Of a stretch of DNA of 64,000 bases, positions 42,621-51,308 are shown piece by piece (position 1 is the stretch's first letter; each line of letters begins with the position of its first letter). The stretch is from Streptomyces stelliscabiei (GTDB taxonomy: Bacteria; Actinomycetota; Actinomycetes; Streptomycetales; Streptomycetaceae). The DNA lies in assembly GCF_014873495.1 (NCBI RefSeq), contig NZ_JADBGF010000001.1, positions 7,502,001-7,566,000 on the forward strand, given 5' to 3'. The position numbers and the translations under genes are program-made. The notes under the pieces are model-generated. The model saw nothing but the letters and a program-made list of their open reading frames with translations. It was not told the origin of the DNA and ran no database searches.

Positions 42621-43904
42621 ATGAGCGACAGTCCAGCCCCTCTCGCCGATCCGCATCTCGTCTTCGACCCGGTCGACGGCGCACGGGACGTAGTGATCCT
42701 CGGATCGACCGGCTCGATCGGCACCCAGGCCATCGACCTCGTCCTGCGCAACCCGGACCGCTTCCGCGTCACCGGGCTCTCGGCCGCCGGAGGGCGGGTG
42801 CAGCTGCTGGCCGAACAGGCGCACCGGCTGCGTGTGCGGACCGTCGCCGTCGCCCGCGAGGACGTCGTACCGGCACTGCGCGAGGCCCTGGCCGCCGCCT
42901 ACGGCGCCGGGGAGACCCTCCCCGAGATCCTGGCCGGCCCGGACGCGGCCACGGCCCTGGCTTCCTCCGACTGCCACACCGTGCTGAACGGCATCACCGG
43001 CTCCATCGGCCTCGCCCCGACCCTCGCCGCCCTGGAGGCGGGCCGCACCCTCGCGCTCGCCAACAAGGAGTCGCTCATCGTCGGCGGCCCACTGGTGAAG
43101 GCGGTGGCGAAGCCCGGCCAGATCATCCCGGTCGACTCCGAGCACGCCGCCCTCTTCCAGGCCCTCGCCTCCGGCACCCGGGCCGACGTGCGCAAGCTCG
43201 TCGTCACCGCCTCCGGCGGCCCGTTCCGGGGCCGTACGAAGGCCGAGCTGGCCGACGTGACACCCGCCGACGCCCTCGCCCACCCCACCTGGGCCATGGG
43301 CCCGGTCATCACCGTGAACTCCGCGACCCTCGTCAACAAGGGCCTGGAGGTCATCGAGGCGCACCTCCTCTACGACATTCCCTTCGACCGCATTGAGGTC
43401 GTCGTGCACCCCCAGTCGTATGTCCACTCGATGGTTGAGTTCACGGACGGATCGACGATGGCCCAGGCGACGCCCCCCGACATGCGCGGGCCCATCGCCA
43501 TCGGCCTCGGCTGGCCGCAGCGCGTCCCGGACGCCGCGCCCGCCTTCGACTGGACCAAGGCGTCCAGCTGGGAGTTCTTCCCCCTCGACAACGACGCGTT
43601 CCCGTCGGTCGGGCTCGCCCGCCACGTGGGACAGCTCGCGGGCACCGCCCCGGCGGTGTTCAATGCGGCGAACGAGGAGTGCGTCGACGCGTTCCTGCAC
43701 GGGGGTCTCCGGTTCGACGCGATCATGGAGACCGTCACACGGGTGGTGGCGGAGCACGGCACCCCCGCCTCGGGAACTTCCCTGACGGTGGCGGACGTCC
43801 TCGAAGCGGAGACCTGGGCGCGTGCCCGGGCCCGCGAACTGACCACCTCGACCACCTCGACCGGCAAACCCACCGAGCGGACGACCGCGGAGGCCCGTGC
43901 ATGA
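42621..43904 (+). CDS. dxr: 1-deoxy-D-xylulose 5-phosphate reductoisomerase
   Basis: This 427-residue enzyme catalyses the committed step of the MEP isoprenoid pathway, converting DXP to 2-C-methyl-D-erythritol 4-phosphate with NADPH and a divalent metal. Visible are the NADPH loop GSTGSIGTQAIDL, the motif ANKESLIVGG, the metal/substrate site PVDSEHAALFQAL, the flexible-loop region TWAMGPVITVNSATLVNKGLE, and HPQSYVHSMVEF. ATG 42621 is chosen because homology starts shortly after it. The stop overlaps the ATG of the protease gene (ATGA). The later MEP enzyme IspG is encoded two genes on. Confidence 0.97.
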   Translation: MSDSPAPLADPHLVFDPVDGARDVVILGSTGSIGTQAIDLVLRNPDRFRVTGLSAAGGRVQLLAEQAHRLRVRTVAVAREDVVPALREALAAAYGAGETLPEILAGPDAATALASSDCHTVLNGITGSIGLAPTLAALEAGRTLALANKESLIVGGPLVKAVAKPGQIIPVDSEHAALFQALASGTRADVRKLVVTASGGPFRGRTKAELADVTPADALAHPTWAMGPVITVNSATLVNKGLEVIEAHLLYDIPFDRIEVVVHPQSYVHSMVEFTDGSTMAQATPPDMRGPIAIGLGWPQRVPDAAPAFDWTKASSWEFFPLDNDAFPSVGLARHVGQLAGTAPAVFNAANEECVDAFLHGGLRFDAIMETVTRVVAEHGTPASGTSLTVADVLEAETWARARARELTTSTTSTGKPTERTTAEARA

Positions 43905-45205
43905 CGACCCTGATGTTCATCCTCGGCATAGTGGTCTTCGTGATCGGCCTGGCGTTCTCGATCGCGTGGCACGAGCTGGGCCACTTCTCGACCGCCAAAC
44001 TCTTCGGCGTCCGCGTGCCCCAGTTCATGGTGGGCTTCGGCCCGACCATCTGGTCGAAGAAGAGGGGCGAGACCGAGTACGGCGTCAAGGCGATCCCGCT
44101 CGGCGGCTACATCCGCATGATCGGCATGATCCCGCCCGGTCCGGACGGCCGCATCGAGAGCCGCTCGACCTCCCCGTGGCGCGTCATGATCGAGGACGCC
44201 CGCGCGGCCTCCTTCGAGGAGCTCCAGCCCGGCGACGAGGACCGTCTCTTCTACCGGCGCAAGCCGTGGAAGCGCGTCATCGTGATGTTCGCCGGGCCCT
44301 TCATGAACCTGATCCTGGCCTTCGTGATCTTCCTCGGCGTGATGATGACCTTCGGCGCCCAGACCTCGACGACCACGGTCAGCAAGGTCTCGGACTGCGT
44401 CATCTCCGCCAGTGAGAACCGCTCGAAGTGCAAGGACGGCGACAAGGAGGCCCCCGCCAAGGCGGCGGGCCTGAAGCCCGGCGACAGGATCGTCGCCTTC
44501 GACGGCACCCCCGTCGAGGACTGGTCCGCCCTGCAGGCCGACATCCGCGACAACCCCGGCAAGCAGGTCACGCTCACCGTGGACCGGGGCGGCGAGAAGG
44601 TCGACCTGACCCCCACCCTCATCAAGAACCAGGTCAGCCAGACCGACGGCCAGGGCGGCTACGTCAAGGACAAGTACGTGTACGCCGGCTGGCTCGGCTT
44701 CACCCCCGCCTCCGACATCCTCCCGCTCTCCTTCGGCCAGTCCGTCGACCGCATGGGCGACATGATGGAGAACGGCGTCGAGTCCCTGCTCTCCCTGCCC
44801 GCCAAGGTCCCCGCCCTGTGGGACGCCACCTTCGGCGACGGCGAGCGCGCGGCGGACTCACCCATGGGCGTGGTCGGCGCGGCCCGCGTCGGCGGCGAGA
44901 TCTTCACCATGGACATCCCCGCCACCCAGCAGCTCGCCAGCTTCCTGATCCTGCTGGCCGGCTTCAACCTCTCCCTGTTCCTGTTCAACATGCTCCCGCT
45001 GCTCCCGCTCGACGGCGGGCACATCGCGGGCGCCCTGTGGGAGTCGCTGCGCCGGAACACGGCCAAGGTGCTGCGCCGGCCCGACCCCGGCCCGTTCGAC
45101 GTGGCCAAGCTGATGCCCGTCGCGTACGTGGTGGCCGGCATCTTCGTCTGCTTCACGCTGCTCGTACTGATCGCGGACCTCGTGAACCCGGTGCGCATCT
45201 CCTAG
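43901..45205 (+). CDS. rseP: Site-2 intramembrane metalloprotease (M50, RseP-like)
   Basis: This 434-residue membrane protease has the zinc-binding HELGH at residues 24–28 in the first helix, a GFGPTIW motif, a PDZ domain (about residues 190–275: AKAAGLKPGDRIVAFDGTPVEDW), and the second metal motif in NMLPLLPLDGGHIAGALWE. It cuts membrane-anchored regulators such as anti-sigma factors. The N-terminal region contains an insertion rich in charged residues between helices 1 and 2, common in actinomycete Rip1-type proteins. It is translationally coupled to dxr and followed by a terminator, an arrangement conserved in Streptomyces. Confidence 0.95.
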   Translation: MTTLMFILGIVVFVIGLAFSIAWHELGHFSTAKLFGVRVPQFMVGFGPTIWSKKRGETEYGVKAIPLGGYIRMIGMIPPGPDGRIESRSTSPWRVMIEDARAASFEELQPGDEDRLFYRRKPWKRVIVMFAGPFMNLILAFVIFLGVMMTFGAQTSTTTVSKVSDCVISASENRSKCKDGDKEAPAKAAGLKPGDRIVAFDGTPVEDWSALQADIRDNPGKQVTLTVDRGGEKVDLTPTLIKNQVSQTDGQGGYVKDKYVYAGWLGFTPASDILPLSFGQSVDRMGDMMENGVESLLSLPAKVPALWDATFGDGERAADSPMGVVGAARVGGEIFTMDIPATQQLASFLILLAGFNLSLFLFNMLPLLPLDGGHIAGALWESLRRNTAKVLRRPDPGPFDVAKLMPVAYVVAGIFVCFTLLVLIADLVNPVRIS

Positions 45206-45218
45206 TCACCCGCGGTTC

Positions 45219-45259
45219 ACGGCGGCCGGGCACACTCACGCGGTGGGCCCGGCCGCCGT
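45219..45259 (+). terminator. Terminator of the dxr–protease operon
   Basis: ACGGCGGCCGGGC (45219–45231) pairs perfectly with 45247–45259 over 13 bp, with a 15-nt loop, 14 bp after the protease stop codon. The ispG gene beyond it should have its own promoter in 45260–45430. Confidence 0.7.
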
Positions 45260-45430
45260 CGTTCGCGCACGAACCGGCCACCCGCGCCCGAACACCGAGG
45301 CGAGCATCCCCAACGGGTGGGTTTACGGACCGTGATGTGCTCGGGTCGATGCCGGTGCCGTAATCTCGAAGCCCGGAGCCCGCGCGTACCGGGACCCGAT
45401 CCTGATCCACAACTTGGGGTTGCACAGCAG

Positions 45431-46591
45431 ATGACTACTGCGATTTCTCTCGGCATGCCGTCCGTTCCGACCAAGCTCGCCGAGCGCCGCAAGAGCCGGC
45501 AGATCCAGGTCGGGTCCGTGGCGGTCGGTGGAGACGCCCCGGTCTCGGTCCAGTCGATGACCACCACGCGTACGTCGGACATCGGCGCCACGCTGCAGCA
45601 GATCGCCGAGCTGACGGCGTCCGGCTGCCAGATCGTCCGCGTCGCCTGCCCCACGCAGGACGACGCCGACGCCCTCGCGGTGATCGCCCGCAAGTCGCAG
45701 ATCCCGGTGATCGCGGACATCCACTTCCAGCCGAAGTACGTCTTCGCCGCGATCGAGGCCGGCTGCGCCGCCGTCCGCGTCAACCCGGGCAACATCAAGC
45801 AGTTCGACGACAAGGTCAAGGAGATCGCCCAGGCGGCGAACGACCACGGCACCCCGATCCGGATCGGCGTCAACGCCGGCTCCCTCGACCGCCGCCTCCT
45901 GCAGAAGTACGGCAAGGCCACCCCCGAGGCGCTGGTCGAGTCCGCCCTCTGGGAGGCCTCCCTCTTCGAGGAGCACGGCTTCCGGGACATCAAGATCTCG
46001 GTCAAGCACAACGACCCGGTCGTCATGGTCAACGCCTACCGCCAGCTCGCCGCCCAGTGCGACTACCCCCTCCACCTCGGCGTCACCGAGGCCGGGCCCG
46101 CCTTCCAGGGCACCATCAAGTCGGCCGTCGCCTTCGGCGCGCTGCTCTCCGAGGGCATCGGCGACACCATCCGCGTCTCCCTCTCGGCCCCGCCGGTCGA
46201 GGAGATCAAGGTCGGCAACCAGATCCTGGAGTCGCTGAACCTGAAGCCCCGCCGCCTCGAAATCGTCTCCTGCCCCTCCTGCGGCCGCGCCCAGGTCGAC
46301 GTCTACAAGCTCGCCGAAGAGGTCACCGCCGGCCTCACCGGCATGGAGGTCCCCCTCCGCGTCGCCGTCATGGGCTGTGTCGTCAACGGCCCCGGCGAGG
46401 CCCGCGAGGCCGACCTCGGCGTCGCCTCCGGCAACGGCAAGGGGCAGATCTTCGTCAAGGGCGAGGTCATCAAGACCGTCCCCGAGTCCAAGATCGTCGA
46501 GACCCTCATCGAAGAGGCGATGAAGATCGCCGAGCAGATGGAGGCGGACGGCATCACCTCGGGCGAGCCGACGGTGGCGGTGGCGGGCTGA
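45431..46591 (+). CDS. ispG: 4-hydroxy-3-methylbut-2-enyl diphosphate synthase (flavodoxin-type)
   Basis: This 386-residue enzyme catalyses the penultimate MEP step with a [4Fe-4S] cluster. The cluster ligands are C281 and C284 in SCPSCGRAQ, C316 in MGCVVNGPGEA, and the glutamate E323. The N-terminal barrel begins RKSRQIQVGSVAVGGDAPVSVQSM. ATG 45431 is chosen because homology starts there, although the ribosome site (TTGGGG) is weak; the frame is open upstream without family sequence. It is separated from the dxr–protease pair by a terminator. Confidence 0.97.
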   Translation: MTTAISLGMPSVPTKLAERRKSRQIQVGSVAVGGDAPVSVQSMTTTRTSDIGATLQQIAELTASGCQIVRVACPTQDDADALAVIARKSQIPVIADIHFQPKYVFAAIEAGCAAVRVNPGNIKQFDDKVKEIAQAANDHGTPIRIGVNAGSLDRRLLQKYGKATPEALVESALWEASLFEEHGFRDIKISVKHNDPVVMVNAYRQLAAQCDYPLHLGVTEAGPAFQGTIKSAVAFGALLSEGIGDTIRVSLSAPPVEEIKVGNQILESLNLKPRRLEIVSCPSCGRAQVDVYKLAEEVTAGLTGMEVPLRVAVMGCVVNGPGEAREADLGVASGNGKGQIFVKGEVIKTVPESKIVETLIEEAMKIAEQMEADGITSGEPTVAVAG

Positions 46592-46599
46592 GGCCGTTG

Positions 46600-46661
46600 C
46601 CCCTGGAGGACAGGCCGCAGGCCGTCCTCCAGGGGCGCGGGGAACTGCGCGACAAGCCACG
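46600..46661 (+). repeat. Dispersed repeat: stem-loop plus conserved tail (after ispG)
   Basis: A 12-bp stem (46600–46611 with 46624–46635) plus inner GGCC/GGCC begins 9 bp after the ispG stop. The tail from 46632 repeats GGGGCGCGGGGAACTGCGCG exactly as at 41898. The stem differs from that copy by paired changes (TGGAGGAC/GTCCTCCA against TGAAGAC/GTCTTCA), so base pairing is preserved. Confidence 0.8.
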
Positions 46662-46795
46662 ACGTGCCCGCACCCCGCCAACGCACAGGAGCCCCCGAGC
46701 CGTGAGGCGCCCGGCCCAGCGGCGCAGCCACGCCGCACAGCCCGGCAGGGTATCGTGCCAAGACCAGCGCAGACCCCAGGGTGAGGCCCCCGCAC

Positions 46796-47650
46796 GTGTT
46801 GACCCAGACCACCACCAGGGTCCTCGAACCGAGTGACCTGGACGCCGCACTCGCCGTCCTGGACCGAGACCCCGTCGCGAACGCCTTCGTGACGTCCCGC
46901 GTCCAGGTCGCCGGCCTGGATCCCTGGCGGCTCGGCGGCGAGATGTGGGGCTGGTACGAGGACGGTGCCCTCACCTCCCTCTGCTACGCCGGCGCCAACC
47001 TCGTCCCCATCTGCGCCACCCCCCGCGCCGTGCGCGCCTTCGCCGACCGAGCCCGCCGGGCCGGGCGCCGCTGCTCCTCGGTCGTCGGCCCCGCCGAACC
47101 CACCGCCCAGCTCTGGCGGCTGCTCGAACCCAGCTGGGGTCCGGCCCGCGAGGTCCGCTCCCACCAGCCCCTCATGGTCACCGACCGGCTCGCCGACCCC
47201 GCCGAGGTCGTCCCCGACCCGTACGTCCGCCGCATCCGCAAGGACGAGATGGACACGATCATGCCGGCGTGCGTCGCGATGTTCACCGAGGAGGTCGGCG
47301 TCTCCCCGCTGGCCGGCGACGGCGGCCTCCTCTACCAGGCGCGGGTCGCCGAACTCGTGGGCTCCGGCCGCTCCTTCGCGCGCCTCGCCCCCGACGGCCG
47401 CGTCCTGTTCAAGGCCGAGATCGGCGCGGCGACGCCCCGCGCCTGCCAGATCCAGGGTGTCTGGGTGGCCCCCGAGTTCCGCGGCCAGGGCCTGGCCGCC
47501 CCCGGCATGGCAGCGGTGCTCCGCTACGCCCTGGCCGACGTCGCCCCCCTGGTCAGCCTGTACGTCAACGACTTCAACACGGCGGCGCGGCGCACGTACC
47601 AGCGGGTGGGCTTCCAAGAGGTCGGCGCGTTCATGAGCGTCCTGTTCTGA
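46796..47650 (+). CDS. GNAT acetyltransferase with N-terminal DUF4081-type domain
   Basis: This 284-residue protein has an N-terminal domain (about residues 1–130) that begins LEPSDLDAALAVLDRDPVANAFV and contains PICATPRAVRAFADRARRAG, as in the actinobacterial DUF4081 family. A C-terminal GNAT domain carries the acetyl-CoA loop VWVAPEFRGQGLAAPGMAAVL and the YVNDFNTAARRTYQRVGF motif. GTG 46796 follows AGGGTGAGG at good spacing. It is conserved behind ispG in Streptomyces; the acceptor is unknown. Confidence 0.88.
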   Translation: MLTQTTTRVLEPSDLDAALAVLDRDPVANAFVTSRVQVAGLDPWRLGGEMWGWYEDGALTSLCYAGANLVPICATPRAVRAFADRARRAGRRCSSVVGPAEPTAQLWRLLEPSWGPAREVRSHQPLMVTDRLADPAEVVPDPYVRRIRKDEMDTIMPACVAMFTEEVGVSPLAGDGGLLYQARVAELVGSGRSFARLAPDGRVLFKAEIGAATPRACQIQGVWVAPEFRGQGLAAPGMAAVLRYALADVAPLVSLYVNDFNTAARRTYQRVGFQEVGAFMSVLF

Positions 47651-47768
47651 GAAGCCGGGCCCCGTAAGGGCGCGGGGCTGTGTCGATGCGCGGCTCCCCG
47701 CGTGGGCGGACCAGCCACATCCGGCCCGCACCCGGCACACGATCGGTACCCCCCTGTACAGTCCCCGC

Positions 47769-48299
47769 ATGGACCTCGTCATCGGCCCCTTGGACCTCTC
47801 CGCCCACGTAGACGAGGCACTGGCCGTCCAAGCGATCGCCTTCGGACTCGGCCCCGACGAGGTGGCGGTCCGCCGCCAGATCGTCCTGCGCCACATGACG
47901 TACCCCGGCGCCCGTGCCCTCGGCGCCACCACCGCCGGACGGCTCGTCGGCTTCGTCTACGGCATGCCCAACGACCGCGCCCACTGGTGGTCCACCGTCG
48001 TCGAGCCCTACCTCCGCGCCCTCCACCACGACCACTGGCTCGACGACGCGTTCGTGATCACCGAACTTCACGTGCACCCCCGCCACCAGAATCGAGGCGT
48101 CGGCCGGGCCCTCATCACCACCATCACCGACAGCGCGGCCGAACCCCGCTCGATCCTCTCCGCGATCGACGTCGACAGCCCGGCCCGCGGCCTCTACCAC
48201 TCCCTCGGCTACACCGACCTCGCCCGCCAGGTCGTCTTCCCCAGCGCCCCCAGGCCGTACGCGGTGATGGGCGCCCCTCTGCCCCTGCGCCGCAGGTAA
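47769..48299 (+). CDS. GNAT acetyltransferase
   Basis: This is a single-domain 176-residue GNAT enzyme. The acetyl-CoA-binding motif A is ITELHVHPRHQNRGVGRALITTI (about residues 97–119), and motif B is ARGLYHSLGYTDLARQVVF. Its N-terminal part is long on the substrate side and contains DRAHWWSTVVEPYLR. It lies 118 bp after the first acetyltransferase and 90 bp before proS. The substrate is unknown. Confidence 0.87.
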   Translation: MDLVIGPLDLSAHVDEALAVQAIAFGLGPDEVAVRRQIVLRHMTYPGARALGATTAGRLVGFVYGMPNDRAHWWSTVVEPYLRALHHDHWLDDAFVITELHVHPRHQNRGVGRALITTITDSAAEPRSILSAIDVDSPARGLYHSLGYTDLARQVVFPSAPRPYAVMGAPLPLRRR

Positions 48300-48389
48300 C
48301 GCCGTCCCCGCCCCGGTGGATTTCCACGGGCCCGCCCACCCCCGCTAACCTCCTGCCATCACCCGATCCGCAGCAGGAGTACGAGAATC

Positions 48390-50096
48390 ATGGCGAACCC
48401 ACCGGTCCAGCGCATGTCCCAGTTGATGGCGAAGACGCTGCGCGACGACCCGGCGGACGCCGAGGTGCTCAGCCACAAGCTCCTCGTCCGCGCCGGATAC
48501 GTCCGCCGCACGGCGGCCGGGGTGTGGACCTGGCTGCCGCTCGGCAAGAAGGTCCTCGCCAACGTGGAGCGCATCGTCCGCGAGGAGATGGACGCGATCG
48601 GCGCCCAGGAGGTCCTGCTCCCCGCCCTGCTGCCGAAGGAGCCCTACGAGGCGACCGGCCGCTGGGACGAGTACGGCCCCGAGCTGTTCCGTCTCAAGGA
48701 CCGCAAGGGCGGCGACTACCTCCTCGGCCCCACCCACGAGGAGATCTTCACGCTGATCGTGAAGGACCAGGCGTCCTCCTACAAGGACCTGCCGGTGATC
48801 CTCTACCAGATCCAGACGAAGTTCCGCGACGAGGCCCGCCCCCGCGCCGGCATCCTGCGCGGCCGTGAGTTCCTGATGAAGGACTCGTACTCCTTCGACA
48901 CCGAGGACGAGGGGCTCGCCCGGTCGTACGCCCTGCACCGCCAGGCGTACCAGAAGGTGTTCGAGCGTCTGGGTCTCGACTACCGCATCTGCGCCGCCAC
49001 GGCGGGCGCGATGGGCGGCTCCAAGTCGGAGGAGTTCCTGGCCCCGGCCGGCGCCGGCGAGGACACCTTCGCGGACTGCCCCGCCTGCGACTTCGCCGCC
49101 AACACCGAGGCGATCACGTTCGAGCTGAAGCCGGTGGACGCCGAGGGTGTGGCCGCCCTCGAAGAGATCCCGACACCCGACACCCCGACCATCGAGACCC
49201 TCGCCGCCCACCTCGGTGTCGAGGCCTCCGCCACCCTCAAGAACCTCCTCGTGAAGGTCGACGGCGAGATCGTCGCCGTCGGTGTCCCCGGCGACCGCGA
49301 GGTCGACATGGGCAAGGTCGAGGCGCACTTCGCCCCGGCGGTCGTCGAGATGGTCACCGAGGCGGACTTCGCGGGCCGCCCCGATCTGGTCCGCGGCTAC
49401 GTCGGCCCGCAGGGCCTCGGCGAGAAGGTCACCTACATCGCCGACCCGCGCGTCGCGCCGGGGACCGCCTGGATCACCGGCGCCAACAAGCCGGGCACCC
49501 ACGCGAAGAACGTCGTCGCGGGCCGTGACTTCGAGGTCGGCGCGTACGTCGACGTCGTGGTCGTCCAGGAGGGCGACCCCTGCCCGAACTGCGGCACCGG
49601 CCTCAAGCTGGACCGCGCCATCGAGATCGGCCACATCTTCCAGCTGGGCCGCAAGTACGCCGACGCCCTCAAGCTCGACGTCCTCGGTCAGCACGGCAAG
49701 CCCGTCCGGGTCACCATGGGCTCGTACGGCATCGGCGTCTCCCGCGCGGTCGCCGCCCTCGCCGAGCAGTCCGCCGACGACAAGGGCCTGTGCTGGCCCG
49801 CCGAGGTCGCCCCGGCCGACGTCCACGTGGTCGCCGCGGGCAAGGCCCTCCAGACCGAACTGGCCCTCGACGTCTCCGAGAAGCTGCGGGCCGCCGGCCT
49901 CCGCGTCCTGGTCGACGACCGGGCCGGTGTCTCCCCGGGTGTGAAGTTCACCGACTCCGAGCTGATCGGTGTGCCGAAGATCCTGGTCGCCGGCCGCCGC
50001 TCCGCCGAGGGCGTCCTGGAGCTGAAGGACCGCCGCACCGGTGAGCGCGAGGAGCTGACGGTCGACGAGGCGATCGCCCGCCTGACCGCCGCCTAG
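48390..50096 (+). CDS. proS: Prolyl-tRNA synthetase, bacterial type
   Basis: This 568-residue class II synthetase charges tRNA-Pro. The N-terminal catalytic core includes LAHKLLVRAGYVRRTAAGVWTWLPLG-like sequence, motif 2 (FRDEARPRAGILRGREFLMKDSYSF) and motif 3 (MGSYGIGVSRAVAALAEQ). The middle insertion (about residues 230–390) is the bacterial YbaK-like editing domain that hydrolyses Ala-tRNA-Pro, with TLKNLLVKVDGEIVAVGVPGDREVD. An anticodon-binding domain ends the protein. ATG 48390 fits the family start MANPPVQRMSQLMAKTLRDDP-type sequence. Confidence 0.97.
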   Translation: MANPPVQRMSQLMAKTLRDDPADAEVLSHKLLVRAGYVRRTAAGVWTWLPLGKKVLANVERIVREEMDAIGAQEVLLPALLPKEPYEATGRWDEYGPELFRLKDRKGGDYLLGPTHEEIFTLIVKDQASSYKDLPVILYQIQTKFRDEARPRAGILRGREFLMKDSYSFDTEDEGLARSYALHRQAYQKVFERLGLDYRICAATAGAMGGSKSEEFLAPAGAGEDTFADCPACDFAANTEAITFELKPVDAEGVAALEEIPTPDTPTIETLAAHLGVEASATLKNLLVKVDGEIVAVGVPGDREVDMGKVEAHFAPAVVEMVTEADFAGRPDLVRGYVGPQGLGEKVTYIADPRVAPGTAWITGANKPGTHAKNVVAGRDFEVGAYVDVVVVQEGDPCPNCGTGLKLDRAIEIGHIFQLGRKYADALKLDVLGQHGKPVRVTMGSYGIGVSRAVAALAEQSADDKGLCWPAEVAPADVHVVAAGKALQTELALDVSEKLRAAGLRVLVDDRAGVSPGVKFTDSELIGVPKILVAGRRSAEGVLELKDRRTGEREELTVDEAIARLTAA

Positions 50097-50260
50097 AGGA
50101 CGCGCCGAGCATCCTCCGGGCGGGACCCGTAGGTCCCCCACAGGTTGCTTTCGGACCGTTCCCCGACCGCAGGGCGTGACAGACGTCTCTCCGGCCGGGG
50201 AACGGCCATGACGACCGGTGAACGCGCCCCGGTGGTCGGCCCGCGGGCCTCCTGGCCGGC

Positions 50261-50292
50261 AGGGGGCGGGGCGAACTGCGCGACCCGCCACG
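50261..50292 (+). repeat. Copy of the dispersed intergenic repeat
   Basis: AGGGGGCGGGGCGAACTGCG followed by CGACCCGCCACG is a slightly altered copy of the element at 41897 and 46631. The 251-bp gap after proS (50097–50347) also contains a small hairpin (GGGACC/GGTCCC, 50122–50137) and a longer inverted repeat (CCGTTCCCCG, 50156–50165, with 50196–50205). No gene is evident. Confidence 0.6.
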
Positions 50293-50347
50293 AACGACCC
50301 TCACCGTCCGAACGCCCCGCGACCGATCGGCTCACCGTCCGAACAGG

Positions 50348-51280
50348 TCAGAGCCACCCGGCGAACTCGAGCAGCAACTCCGCGTCCCTCGGCCGCCCCA
50401 CGCGCAGCGCCCGTACCCCGGACTCCACGGCCCGGAACAGCGTCCACCCCCGCAACCGCTCCTGATCCACGTCCAACGACTCGGCCAGTTTCCTGACCCG
50501 CCGCCGCGTGATCGCCGCCCCCGACGGCGACGCGATCAGATCCTCCACCCGGTCCCGCACCAGGCGGGCGAGATCGAAGGCACACTCACCCACCACCGGG
50601 TCCGGCCCCACCGCCAGCCACGGCAACCGCTCCCCGGCCAGCACCTTGCTCTGCCGGAACGTCCCGTGCAGCAACCGCTCCTCGGGCGCGTCCGCGAGCA
50701 ACTCCGCCCGCACGGCGAGGGCCGCGTCGACCAGGGCGCCGGTCTCCCCGTCACCGGCGGAGCCGGACCGCATCAGCTCGGCCTGCCGCCCCGTCCGCCC
50801 CGCCACGGTCTCGAAGACATGCGCCCCGGGCGGCTCGACCCACAGCCGCCGCAAGGTCGCCGCCGCCTCCAGCAACGCCTTCGCCTCGGGCAGCGACCGC
50901 ACCGACAGATCGGGACGCAGCCGCTCCAGCAGCAGCAGACCGTGCCCGTTCCCGGGGTCGAGCAACCGCACCGCGCCCCGCCCGTCCCAGTGCGCGAGGG
51001 CCGCCCGCTCGCTCTCCGGCCGGGCCCGCTCGGGCGCCACCTTGAGCACGGCGGGGGTGCCGTCGATCAGCCGTACGAGGACCACGAGACTGCTGCGGCC
51101 ACCGGGAGCCTGTACCCGCTCGACGGTCAACTCGCGTAGATCGACGGCCTGTTGCAGCACTTCGGGGAGGTTTTCCAGCCATGCGCCGATCCCGTCGCCG
51201 CCGTCCGGCCGCCGGGTCTCGGCCAGCGCTCGCACCAGCCGCTGCGGCGGTTCGAAGTCCTCGAAAGCCCTGCGCGCCAT
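50348..51280 (-). CDS. Aminoglycoside/streptomycin phosphotransferase-fold protein, apparently catalytically dead
   Basis: This 310-residue protein has the APH(6)/streptomycin-kinase-like fold: the N-lobe strand TPAVLKVAPERA retains the ATP-contacting lysine, and LLLLERLRPDLSVRSLP and GECAFDLARLVRDRVEDL match the family. The catalytic loop, normally HGDLHxxN, reads H205-G-T207-F-R-Q-S-K212, so Asp→Thr and Asn→Lys. The metal-binding Asp, normally in IDPKP, is G225 in VGPDP. Three essential residues are therefore absent. It cannot be a normal antibiotic kinase and looks like a pseudokinase with a binding or scaffold role. The reading frame is otherwise intact. It is read toward proS and lies next to two DUF4439 genes in the same direction. 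Confidence 0.8.
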   Translation of the reverse strand: MARRAFEDFEPPQRLVRALAETRRPDGGDGIGAWLENLPEVLQQAVDLRELTVERVQAPGGRSSLVVLVRLIDGTPAVLKVAPERARPESERAALAHWDGRGAVRLLDPGNGHGLLLLERLRPDLSVRSLPEAKALLEAAATLRRLWVEPPGAHVFETVAGRTGRQAELMRSGSAGDGETGALVDAALAVRAELLADAPEERLLHGTFRQSKVLAGERLPWLAVGPDPVVGECAFDLARLVRDRVEDLIASPSGAAITRRRVRKLAESLDVDQERLRGWTLFRAVESGVRALRVGRPRDAELLLEFAGWL

Positions 51281-51308
51281 GTGCGAGTCGTTCCCTTCCG
51301 GACCGTGA

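Noticed and set aside
47651..47700. Another full copy of the dispersed repeat after the first acetyltransferase
   Set aside because: Only GGGCGCGGGGCT-like bases remain; similarity is too weak to list as a feature on its own.
50348..51280. Aminoglycoside resistance gene
   Set aside because: The catalytic Asp, the catalytic-loop Asn and the metal-binding Asp are all replaced, so phosphotransfer is not expected.
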